64,000 nucleotides of DNA from Karstenula rhodostoma CBS 690.94. Lineage: Eukaryota > Ascomycota > Dothideomycetes > Pleosporales > Didymosphaeriaceae. Below, one piece after another: positions 53,557 through 64,000 of this stretch. A program made the position numbers and the translations under genes. The DNA is taken from the NCBI GenBank assembly GCA_010093485.1, contig MU001495.1, positions 2,709,765-2,773,764 on the forward strand, given 5' to 3'. The notes beneath the pieces were generated by a model, which did no database searches, was not told the origin of the DNA, and saw only the letters and a list, made by a program, of their open reading frames with translations. Within the stretch, counting starts at the first letter, position 1. The number at the start of each line of letters is the position of its first letter.

Positions 53557-54707
53557 ATGTCTTCGCAGTCCACAGATTTGAAACCCGCCGCGCTCTCCCG
53601 CCCGCCGCTCAACTCGATCCCGCCCCGTCTCCGCGCACGCTTCGACCCCGAATTCGTGCGATACCATGAAGCATACGCCGTCGGCCGCCTGCACACGCAC
53701 CAGGTCCCCATCGCCGAATTCCGCGCCAACCCTCGCAGCTACATCACCAGCTTCGGCAAAGCAATTGCCGATGCCCCCAATGTCGGACGGATAAGCGACA
53801 TCGACTGTCCCGTGGACGATGGAAAGAACAAGATCAAGATCAGAGTATACGAGCCCAACGACGACGCGTTTGTGGGTGCGGGCAATGGAGGCCGGCCAGT
53901 CTACGTCAACTACCATGGCGGCGGGTGGGTCTTTGGCGACATCGACACCGACACGGAGCACTGCAAGCGCATCGTCAACGGCACGGGCGCCGTAGTCTTC
54001 GATGTCGAGTACCGCTGCGCGCCCGAGCATCCTTTCCCCACTCCGGTCGAGGACGCGTGGGCTGGCTTTCTGCACGTCGTGAAGACGCAGGCTGGTCCTT
54101 TCAACCTTGATACGTCGCGCGTCGCCGTCGGGGGCCCTTCGGCAGGCGGCCATCTCAGCGCCGTCGTCGCCCTGCGCGCACGCGACGCGGGAATCCCCCT
54201 CGTCTTGCAGCAGCTGCACGTGCCTGTATGCGACATGGACCATTTCGACGAGCAGGGCCGCGTGAAGAAGGAGGAGGCGCCATACGAGAGCTATCGCGAG
54301 ATGTACGACACGGTCACGCTGAGCGGGGAGCGCATGGAGTACTTTGCGCGACACTACTTGGGCGTGCCGCGAGAGAAGAGCACGTACAATGTGAGTTTGC
54401 AGCCCACATCCGCACCGCGAGACGACGAGAGCTGACTGCCGACCAGAATCCTGCGGTTTCGCCTATACATGCTGCGTCGTTGGCGAACCTCGCGCCTGCG
54501 CTGGTCGTCACGGCGGAGATGGATCCGCTGAGAGACGAGGGATATGCGTACTATAAGAAGCTAAAGGCCGCAGGCAATGATGCCGAATACCACATGTTGC
54601 CTGGAATGCCACACACTGCAGCGATCCTGGACGATATCTGCGAGCAAGGCAAGAGGTGGAACGCCATGGTGCTGTCGTCGTTGAAGAAGGCCTATGGCAT
54701 ATCGTGA
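53557..54707 (+). CDS. Hormone-sensitive-lipase-type esterase (alpha/beta hydrolase 3)
   Basis: Two exons (53557-54390 and 54447-54707) encode 364 aa. It is expected to hydrolyse short-chain esters in the cytosol. The oxyanion motif HGGGW (His120 to Trp124), the nucleophile elbow GPSAGG (Ser195), Asp304 (AEMDPLRDEG) and His334 (GMPHTAAI) complete the HSL-family signature. DVEYRCAPEHPFPTPVEDAW is also typical. The 56-nt intron (GTGAGT...GACCAG) lies between the cap region and the Asp/His half and is in phase 0. No signal peptide. It may detoxify esters or take part in a pathway; neighbours do not settle this. Confidence 0.94.
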
Positions 54708-55499
54708 CCTGCACGGGGGCTCCTGGTGGCGCGTGTCTGACAACCTCAGCGCGGGCCGACTAGGGCGCAGTATGCGAAGCGGGCAGCACTCTGGTGAAGC
54801 TATAATAGCAGCAACGAAGTAATGCCACCAAGTTTTAGCGAAGATTATGGAATATGCACACCGCAGCAATGCATCTGTGGCACCAATCAGTCCATATACC
54901 AATAATTAACACTCATCCCGAATCACAATCTTCTCTTGAACTGACAATTGTGAATTCACATCGTATAGCAACTTTGAAAATCGTGTACGAAGCCTCTCCT
55001 GGCGGCGACCCACCACCGCACTGCCCACGTATGGCATGTTCTAGGGCATATGTATGCTTGTCGAACATTTAAGAAGCACGCAACTCCGATGTGATTTGAC
55101 GTTCGCGGCATCACGAAGTCGCGATACCGGGGCAGGATTGCAAATCGGCCAATCATAAGCTTGCTAAGCCTCCTTCGGCTCGTTTGCCGCACCGAACCCG
55201 CTTGCAGTGTTCACTAGGACTATCCACACCACGAGGGCGGTTCCATTTCGGCGGAACGCAATTAAAAGACTGTGTTTTGATAGGAGAAATCTACGTGCGT
55301 GCTGCAGTGTTTGACGATGTCGTTACACGCCACCCGATGGCGCGTACATGGTGCAGATGCGACCTTGAATTTTCAGAACCTTAGGGTTACGTTAAGCTCA
55401 AGACCGAGACATATATGAACGCCCCCGCTCTTGTGCCGAAGCTTGTCCTGGTCGACGGCAGGGTATGTGCACTTGTATACCGTGTCTCACGTGAACATC
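54708..55499. other. Intergenic region upstream of PTR2
   Basis: No supported gene. A short ATG-led frame at 55414-55488 could be an upstream open frame of the transporter mRNA, but this is not established. Confidence 0.45.
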
Positions 55500-57409
55500 A
55501 TGGGTATGTGACGACCCTGTACAGACGAAATGATCATGTCTGACATGGAACAGCGACCGTACAAGAGCTTCCCCGTACAGACAATGAAAAGCATGACCTC
55601 GAAGCAGCGTCCGATGCGCCGTTAGAAGAATACATTGCACCGACCGAGGAAGAGGGAGCCACGCTGAGGAAAGTGGCTGGCGGTATCCCACCGATCGCAT
55701 ACCTCATCTGCTTTGTCGAGGTTGCCGAACGGGCATCATACTATGGTGCTAAGGGCGTCTTCAACAACTACATGCAATTCCCTCTTCCTGCGGGTGGCAA
55801 TGGGGCGGGCGCCGTTCCAAAAGACAAACCCAACGGGCACGCTGGCGCGCTGTAAGCTATCTATTCACGGATGCAGCATTAAAGTACAAGACTGACGTTA
55901 GGATTCATACAGGAACCAGGGCCTCCAATTCGCATCCGCGATGGGCCTGCTGTTCACCTTTCTCTCATACACCGTACCCATCTTTGGCGGATGGCTGGCT
56001 GATGCCAAAACTGGTAGATTCAAAGCTATTGTCTGGGGTGTCATCATTGGTGGCATTTCGCATGTTATCATGATCGGCGGTGCGGCTCCGTCACTCCTGA
56101 AGGCTGGCAAAGGTGTTGCGCCATTCATGGTCAGCTTCCTTCTGCTTGCCATCGGTGCTGGTATCTTCAAACCAAACGTATCGCCCATACTACTCGACCA
56201 GTACCAACACCAGAAGCCGTACGTCAAGACGCTGGCGAGTGGGGAGCGAGTCGTTGTCGACCCCGAAACAACGATCCAGCGCATCTGTCTTTACTTCTAC
56301 GCCTTCATCAACGTTGGTGCATTCTTCGCGATTGCTTGTGTCTACACGGAGAAATACGTTGGATTCTGGGCTGCATTTCTGCTGCCCGGTGGTGTCTACT
56401 TCCTGCTCCCCATCCTCCTGGTCTTCATGAACAAGAGACTGGTTAAGCAGCCACCGTCAGGGTCCGACCTGCCACAATTTTTCAAGATCATTGGCACGGC
56501 CATCAAACACAACAAGTACAGGCTGTGGGGTAAGAACTACTGGGAGGTCGTAAAACCCTCATCCCTGGCCGCCAAAGGCATCAACGTCGCTTGGACAGAC
56601 AAGGATGTCACTGATGTCTACCGCACCCTCGTCGCCTGCCAGATCTTTCTCTACATGCCCGTCTGGTACATGAACGACGGCGGCATTGGCGCCGTCGGCT
56701 CTAACCAGGGCGCTGCCATGACCACCAACGGCGCCCCCAACGATCTCCTCGCCAAGCTGAACCCCATCAGCATTCTCGTCGCCACGCCCATCCTCGGCCA
56801 CGGCCTCTACCCCCTGCTCCGCCGCTACAATATCAAGTTCGGCCGCATCTCCCGTATCACCACGGGGTTCCTCCTGGCTGCCATCTCCGGCGTCATCGGC
56901 GCCGTCATCCAGTATCGCGTCTACGAAACCTCGCCCTGCGGCTATGCGGCATCGACGTGCGACGGCGTCAGCCCCATCAGCATCTGGTGGCAGCTGCCGA
57001 ACGTGAGCTTGGGCGCTATCTCCGAAGTCTTCGTCAATGTCACAGGGTATGAGTTGGCGTATGCACGTGCACCGCCACGCATGAAGAGCATCGTCGTTTC
57101 GCTGTTTCTGTTCAACACCGCGCTGAGTGTTGCGGTGAGCGAGATTCTGATTCCCGCTATCGTGGATCCGCACTTGATTGTAAGTATAAACGTGGTGCTA
57201 TAACGCCTTTGGGATGTTACTGACTACATATCCAGTGGGTTTGGGCTGGGCCTGCGATTGCGCTCTTCGTCCAGACTGCGATCTTCTGGTGGAGACATCA
57301 TGATTTGAATAACGATGAGTTCCTCGTGCACGAAGATGAGGGGGAGGTGGGTGCGACGGATGTAGCGAGGCAGTTGAGTCTGGTTGTGGACGCGGATAGG
57401 AAGGCTTGA
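55500..57409 (+). CDS. PTR2: PTR2-family di/tripeptide:H+ symporter
   Basis: Four exons (55500-55503, 55554-55851, 55913-57179, 57236-57409) encode 580 aa. It imports di- and tripeptides across the plasma membrane using the proton gradient. The POT signature ExxER is present as EVAERASYYG (Glu57, Glu60, Arg61), followed by GVFNNYMQFPLP and FLSYTVPIFGGWLADAKTG. About twelve hydrophobic helices, the central loop KHNKYRLWGKNYWEVVKPS and the C-terminal WWRHHDLNNDEF are normal for fungal members. The first exon is only four bases (ATGG). It is inferred because the frame upstream of exon 2 is closed, and the ATGG-GTATGT donor gives the natural start MATVQELP. Gene symbol by family resemblance. Confidence 0.9.
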
Positions 57410-58152
57410 GGAACGAGAGCTCAAGCAGGATGTGCAAAGTGGATGCAATCTCGCTCGTTGAGGTTGGGTCACTGCGCGGAAGTGATACTTACATCTCTGA
57501 TTGTTCTGATGGCCTCTCGCGAACACCAAACGTCCGCCTTGAATCTGATGAAGTTCGAACCATTTTGGCATGCCTTTAAGCTATGGTGTATTCTCGAGAT
57601 TAACTCCGTGTTGTGCCACGTAGTCTGCTATAACGACAAGCTGCAGACCTCGCCATGTCTTGAAATAGGGACTGAGAATTCCACAGACTCGCGATTCAGA
57701 GTCACAATAGTTGAAATCGCAGACAAGCAAGTGTTGGATTAGCCTCGTTCAATGGCTCGAAGTTCGTTAACTATCGTAGAAATGTTCATGTGTGATAGGA
57801 ACTATTTTCAGTCATGGAATAGCAACGTGGTTGAACGGGAGATGACATTGACGACGGTGAATAACACTGGTACTGAGGTACGACCCGCGTTTGAGCATCC
57901 ACGCACTTTTCATTGTTGATAAACGGAGACGTAGTAAATGTGAGCCACAGATTGTCACAACCAGGTGAACTATTCCAACATAGCCTATCCTATTAAATTA
58001 TGTGTTCTCAGAGTCACAATCAAGTGCCGCTTCCACGATCAAACATCACACTCTGGTTATGTCTTCACCCTGCGCAGCCGGCACTCGACAGAGCATTCTT
58101 TATATTTTCGGTCTTTGCAAAAGAAACTGCTCACACAACTACTTCTCTTGAA
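57410..58152. other. Intergenic region upstream of the amidase
   Basis: Only short open frames on both strands. No recognised site. Confidence 0.5.
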
Positions 58153-59978
58153 ATGATTTACAATGTCGCGACTATCCTACTACTCGCAACCATCTGGCTT
58201 GTGGTGAATGTAATATTGCTGGCTATTATATGGTTCTCCCCTGCTTTGGATAATGGTAGGCGACCAGTTATTTAGCTCCCTCTCCCACTAAAATGGCACA
58301 GATGACAGCGCGAGAACCCCTTCCCTAATCAATATAACATTATCGGAGCTCTTCCATGGTCTAGAAACCCGGAACTTCACCTCCGCAGACCTCGTAAAAG
58401 CCTACCTTAACCGCATCAATGAAGTGGACCACGAATTCCACTCCGTGATCGAAACCAATCCTGACGCTCTCGAGACTGCCCACGCTCTCGACATAGAGCG
58501 CAGCACCTCCGGCTCCCGCGGACCCCTCCACGGCATTCCCATCCTCCTCAAGGACAACATTGTAACCCTCGATCGTATGGACAGTACGTGCGGCTCCTAT
58601 GCCCTTGTCGGTGCGAAGCCACCAAAGGAATCAGCTGCTGTCACTGCATTGAGGAAATCAGGTGCGGTTATCCTGGGTAAAACAAATATGGCGCAGTGGG
58701 CTGGGTTCCGCTCCACGAGTGGTTGCAGTGGGTGGAGTGCGAGGGGTGGGCAGTGCACTGCGCCGTTCTACAAAGGAATGAAGGCAAGTGGTAGTAGTAG
58801 CGGGAGTGCAGTTGCGACAGCTTTGGGCCTGGGATTTGCAGCGTTGGGGACGGAGGTAGGTCTACTTCGACTTGGGGAAGTAAATGGTATGCTTACGACG
58901 GCAATTAGACATCCTACAGCGTCGTCAGCCCCGCTGAGCGAGCGGGCGTCGTGGGCTTCAAGCCAACAAGAGGTTTGATTCCTTCAGAGGGTATCATTTT
59001 TGCGTCGGAGAGGCAGGATACCGTTGGTTTGTTGACGCGGACTGTCACTGATGCGTCGAAAATCCTTCAGGAGATAATGCGCCATTCCAACGAGGGGAAT
59101 CGCGACAGCCGATGCGGTTCGCGACAGAGGCTTAAGTTGTCTTGCTTGAGTACTCGCCTCAACGGGGTGAGGATTGGTGTCCCAGCTAATATCCCTGACC
59201 TGAAGACCGTACATCCTGCGAAACAACAGGATTTCAAAGAAGCCCTGTGCATCCTAGAGACTGCGGGTGCCGATATTGTTCAAGGCGTCAATGTTCCTGG
59301 CGCGGAGGAATTCGAAGCTCTACCTCTGGCGGCGAAGAATATCCTCTTGGATACAGACATCAAGCTCGCCATCAACAGATATCTCTCCAACCTTTCCACA
59401 AATCCTCAAAACATTGGGACATTGGAAGACCTCATAGTCTTCACAAAATCGCATCCAAAGGAAGCGTATCCGGAAAGGAATGTCGCAGTCCTTGAGCGCG
59501 CACTAGCCACCAGTCCAAACGACGGAATCTACAAAGAAACGCTAGCGAAGAATGCATGGTTCGCAGGGGATGGCGGTATTGAAGGCACGCTAAAGCGACA
59601 CAGGCTTGATCTCCTTCTCGCACCAAGCCTCTCGTCAACACTCAATTCATTCGCGGCAAAGGCTGGCGCGCCGTGTATGTCAATACCGATGGGAAAGTAT
59701 CCAGCTGGGACGGAGGTAACGCATGACCCCGGAAACGGGCTCGTGAATGTGGCCCCCGGGATTCCGTAAGTCATGCATGGGGCGGATGTGGAAGTGAAGG
59801 AGCTCTGCACAGCTAACTAGTTCTATATAGGTTCTCTCTCTATATATATGGTGGGGCTGGAGACGATACTAATGTCTTAAATATAGGCTATGTATTTGAG
59901 GAACTGGCTAAGATAAGAGAAGAATTGGCTATATATCTAGTACCTAAAATAGAGATTTATAAGATTTTAGATTTATAA
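58153..59978 (+). CDS. Amidase-signature hydrolase with N-terminal membrane anchor; last exon eroded
   Basis: Four exons (58153-58255, 58302-58855, 58909-59765, 59831-59978) encode 553 aa. The enzyme hydrolyses amide bonds with a Ser-cisSer-Lys triad: Lys118 (GIPILLKDN), a Ser of GSSSGS (199-203) and Ser223 (GTETSYSVVSPAE, spliced across a 53-nt intron). Residues 5-28 are a hydrophobic helix, so the protein is membrane-anchored or secreted. In most relatives the nucleophile follows Gly; here it follows Tyr222. The last exon, needed to extend NVAPGIP, reads FSLYIYGGAGDD to KIEIYKILDL. It is A/T-rich and almost without CpA, like the isochore it enters. The C-terminus has probably been altered by leaking RIP; whether the enzyme is still active is unclear. 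Confidence 0.82.
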
Positions 59979-62900
59979 TATATTAACTAGAATTTAATTA
60001 GAATTTCTTAGTAACTTTTACTATTAATAATTTTATTAGCTAGTATAAATAATAATATAATTATTATACTACTATTTAATATTCTATAATTAAATTAAAT
60101 ACTTTAGTATAAATAGAATAGTTAAATAAATAGAATTAGTATTACTTATAGATTAGTTTAAGTTAATTTATAAATTTAGACTAGTAAATAAATAAAAATT
60201 AAATTAGAATTAGAATTTTATATAAATATATCTAATTCTAATCTAATTCCTATTTAGATTTCTAATTATTTTTTTAAATAGGGATTAAATAAGGATTATA
60301 TAGACTCTAGATTAGAATAGAATTTTAAATAATAGAATTAGAATAGATTTTATTAAACTAAAATATATTATAAAATTATTATAGTTAATTATTATAACTA
60401 AATATATAATAGATTATATCTAATAGAATTTTTTAAACCTTAGTTTTTAGTTTAGTTATACTAAATATATAAGTTTAGGGTTTAAAATTTAATTTTAAAT
60501 TTTTATTAAATTTATAAATTTTTATTCTAGTACTTTTAGTTTTTTATATATCTTATTATTTATATTAAATTTAATTACTTTTATTTATTATAGAATAAGT
60601 AGATTTTATTTATACTAAAATTATAGAAATAATACCCTAAAAAGAATTTATATAAAAAAAATATATAAACTATAATAACTATAATATTTAAATATAGTAA
60701 AGAGAAAATTTCTCTCTAGAAAGTAATTAAATAATAACTTCTTAATAAAAACTTAATATATAAAAAAAAATATAATAATTAATACTTTTATTAAAGAACT
60801 ATACTTTACTATAAATAAATATACTTAATAAGTAATTTAACTATAAAATAATAAAGATTAGAGTAATAATTAAATAAATATCTAATTTAAATCTAAACTT
60901 TATATAGTTAAAGTTAAAAAAAATAATACTTAGTAATTTCTAAATAAAATTAAAATATTTATTAACTATTAAAATATATTACTACTAGAACTATTATAGT
61001 ATTAGATATAGTATAAAAAGAAAGAAATATAAAAGAATAAAATTAAATTATTTTAATAAAAGTCTATTATATAAAGTTTTTTTTATCTCTTTTATAATAA
61101 ATTATTAGAATAAGTATTATTTAGTTTTTTTATTTCTTCTAAACTTCCTTTTTATAATAGTCTATTAGGCCTACTATTTCTTTAATTTTATATTACTAAC
61201 TAATTTTTATACTATATTTTTCTTTTTTTTTTTAAGGCTTAGCTCCTAAGCCTCTTAACTACTATATTACTTTAACTAATTTTTAACTCTATATATTTTA
61301 TTTTATTTTAATTTATTTATTTATTCTCTTTTAATTATTTACTATTTTTTTTAAAAGTCTTATCTAGTCTTTTATTTATTTATTTAGTATTTTAATATTT
61401 ACTAGCCCTTTTAGTAGATTATAATTATATTTAATAATCTATTACTCCTTTATTCTTTAAAATAAAATAACTAAAGTTATTTACTAGTATTTTATATATT
61501 AGATAGTAATAATATAGAAATTTCTAGTTTATAAATAGTTTTTATATTTTTTATTAAACTCTATTAAAAGGTCTATACTTAATTTTAGAGTATATAATTT
61601 TTTTTTTTTTTTTTTTTTTTAACTTAGTTTTAACTTCTTATTAATATTTTTTAATTTTCTAGCTTTTCTACTCTAATTCTTTTTTAGTTCTTTTCTATTA
61701 AATTTTTTTTTTAAATCTTTTTTATTTACTTCTTTATTTTTTATTTTTTTTTAATATTTTTTTATTAACTTCTTTTTTTTCTCTTTACTATAGCTATTAT
61801 TAATTATATTACTAGTAAAACTACTATTAGTACTACTAGAAATAATAATAAAAAGTCTAGTAGTAAAAATAGTAATAATCTATTATATTATAGTTTTAAT
61901 AGTAACTTAAAAACTAATTTTTATATCTACTTTTTTAAATCTATTAAAAAGTATATTATTAAATAGTATAAATTATTTTAACTATTTTTTATTTTTATTT
62001 TTTTTATTTACTTTTATTTAGTTTAGATAAAAGTTTATTAGAAGATAAACTATAATTTTTTTTATAATTTTATCTAATTTATTTATTAGTTTAATTTATA
62101 AGGTATTACTTTTAGTTCTATTCTTTATACTATAAATATTAATAAAAATAATAGATTTATAAATCTTACTATTTAGAATTTTAATATTAGTAATACTAAA
62201 GTAGAAACTATTATTAAGTTTTTTAATTTAAGTATTAAGAATATTCTTTTTAAATATAATTACTATAATATTAATATTAATATAAGTATATAATATACTA
62301 TTAATATTATTTACTTTTCTTTTTTTTTTTTAATTAACTATTATTATATTTACTACTAGAACTATTTAGATAGAGTTAAATTTTATTTTAGAGATAAGTA
62401 TAGTATTTTTTATATTAAAAATAAAATATTAAACTAAAATATCTATAATAAATATTAAATAAATAGTAATTATACCTTTTATTTTTTTTATTATAAATTT
62501 TAGTTTTAATTCTATATTACCTCTACTTTATTAACTTCTTTCTAGAAAAACTAGCTAATTTTAACTCTAGTTCTTTAGTTATTAATATTCTTTCTACTAG
62601 AATAATATATACTTAGGCTTTATTTATATAAGTTTCTAAGGTAATTTCTACTCTAAATACCCCTAAATATATTTAATTATAAAATATATACTATATATTC
62701 TATAAAATATAGTATATATATAAAATAATAATATTTAATATTTTATTAACTAATATCTAGTATTCTATTAACTAATACTAATTATTTTATTAACTAATAC
62801 TAATTATTTTACTAATTAATTAATACTAATTATTCTAAATATATTAGATTATAGAATATATATTATATATTCTATAAAAAGTAGTATATATATAAAATAG

Positions 62901-64000
62901 TAATATCTAATATTCTATTAACTAATATCTAGTATTTTATTAACTAATACTAATTATTCTATTTATTAACTAATACTAATTATTCTATTAACTAATACCT
63001 AATATTTTATTAACTAATAATTAATATTTTATTAACTAATATTTAATATTTTATTAACTAATACTAATTATTCTATTAACTAATATTTAATATTTTATTA
63101 ACTAATACTTAATATTTTATTAACTAATATTTAATATCCTATTAACTAATATTTAATATTCTATTAACTAATACTAATTATTCTATTAATTAATATCTAA
63201 TATTCTATTAAATAATATTTATTATTCTATTAACTAATACTTAATATTTTATTAACTAATACTTAATATTCTATTTACTAATATTTAATATTTTATTAAC
63301 TAATACTTAATATTCTATTAACTAATATTAATTATCCTATTAACTAATATTTAATATTTTATTAACTAATATTAATTATCCTATTAACTAATATTTAATA
63401 TCCTATTAACTAATACTAATTATTCTATTAATTAATACCTAGTATCTAGAAACTATAATAGGAGTAGTTATAAAAGTTTAACTTTTCTATAGCCCCCTTT
63501 AGTATAATCCTTTATATATATTTAAACTTTTCTATTAACCCCTATTATAAAGTATATTCTTTTATATATTAATATTACTAAAATTTTTCTTTTTAATAAT
63601 ATAATATACTAGTTATAGACCTCTTATTAAGTTATATTTTATTAAATTACTATTTAATAGTTTCTCTAGTAATAATTTTTTAGGAGGTAGTTTATTTATT
63701 ATATAGGTAATATATATATTTTTAATTATAATAAAACTTTTAAATACCTTTTTATTATATTTTATAACTATATTTATTTAGAAGCTAAACTATATTATAG
63801 TTATATCTCTTTTAATAGATATATTTAAGATAGTATTCTAAGTATATTAGATTATAGAATATATATTATATATTCTATAAAAAATAGTATATATATAAAA
63901 TAGTAATATCTAATATTTTATTAATTAATATCTAGTATCCTATTAACTAATACTAATTATTCTATCTATTAACTAATACTAATTATCCTATTAACTAATA
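59979..64000. repeat. A+T-rich RIP isochore (runs off the window)
   Basis: From about 59980 to the end the sequence is almost only A and T, with scattered C and G limited to contexts such as CT, CC, AG and GG. I found essentially no CpA, TpG or CpG, whereas TpA is everywhere. That is the end state of repeat-induced point mutation acting on formerly repetitive, transposon-derived DNA. No open frame or transposon domain survives. Homopolymer runs occur, such as 22-24 T residues at about 61597-61620. Confidence 0.9.
62745..63437. repeat. Degenerate tandem repeat of TATTAACTAATA-type units inside the isochore
   Basis: A unit of roughly 22 bases built from ATTCTATTAACTAATACTAAT (with TTTAATATTTTATTAACTAA variants) recurs about 30 times and resumes at 63910-64000. 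Flanking it, a related ~100-bp segment containing ATTAGATTATAGAATATATA occurs at 62834-62940 and again at 63833-63940, with a more distant copy at about 62672-62760. So the tandem block is part of a larger repeat of about 1 kb. Confidence 0.8.

Overview
The window comes from a filamentous ascomycete (Pezizomycotina, most likely a Dothideomycete; the class is inference). Genes are spaced and monocistronic, and split by 44-77 nt introns with GTATGT/GTAAGT/GTGAGT donors and CTRAC-type branch sites. Two tracts show extreme A+T content with CpA/TpG loss, the signature of repeat-induced point mutation (RIP).

0-19 kb holds mostly housekeeping or transport genes: a 14-TM MFS efflux transporter, an unrecognised gene (3.1-4.4 kb), a class 3 lipase, a zinc alcohol dehydrogenase, a 416-bp RIP-eroded transposon relic with TA target sites, a CLC chloride channel, a cytochrome P450 pseudogene with RIP-type stop codons, glyoxalase I and a 622-aa orphan protein.

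19.7-24.5 kb has no convincing gene. It is an array of about 15 diverged units at roughly 310-bp spacing, all on the minus strand. Each unit repeats the same ordered blocks: a GATGAT-type element, a TATAAATAC box, CACACTTCACA about 26-30 nt later, GGCTTCTGCC, then GTGGAGCTGGCTTGTCTAAAA after a near-constant 30-nt gap. The layout looks like serial RNA polymerase II promoters making short non-coding transcripts. I do not recognise it as any described system, and it is the main finding.

24.6-32.7 kb holds squalene epoxidase (ergosterol synthesis), a single-pass membrane protein, a Nudix ADP-ribose pyrophosphatase and an AlaX-type alanyl-tRNA editing protein. 33-50 kb is accessory in character: a broken gene, a secreted ADP-ribosyltransferase toxin of the heat-labile-enterotoxin class fused to a basic Cys/Lys repeat tail, a small conserved protein, a sedolisin (S53) peptidase, an NCS1 permease, a six-exon protein of unknown family and a secreted linker-plus-domain protein. 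51-60 kb holds an ankyrin-repeat protein, an HSL-type esterase, a PTR2 peptide transporter and an amidase. The amidase's last exon runs into the A+T-rich isochore that fills 60-64 kb.

Functionally, the 41-60 kb block (secreted endopeptidase, peptide and nucleobase importers, esterase, amidase) fits extracellular nutrient breakdown and uptake. The toxin-like secreted proteins next to it suggest interaction with other organisms. Its position beside a RIP isochore is typical of fungal accessory compartments.
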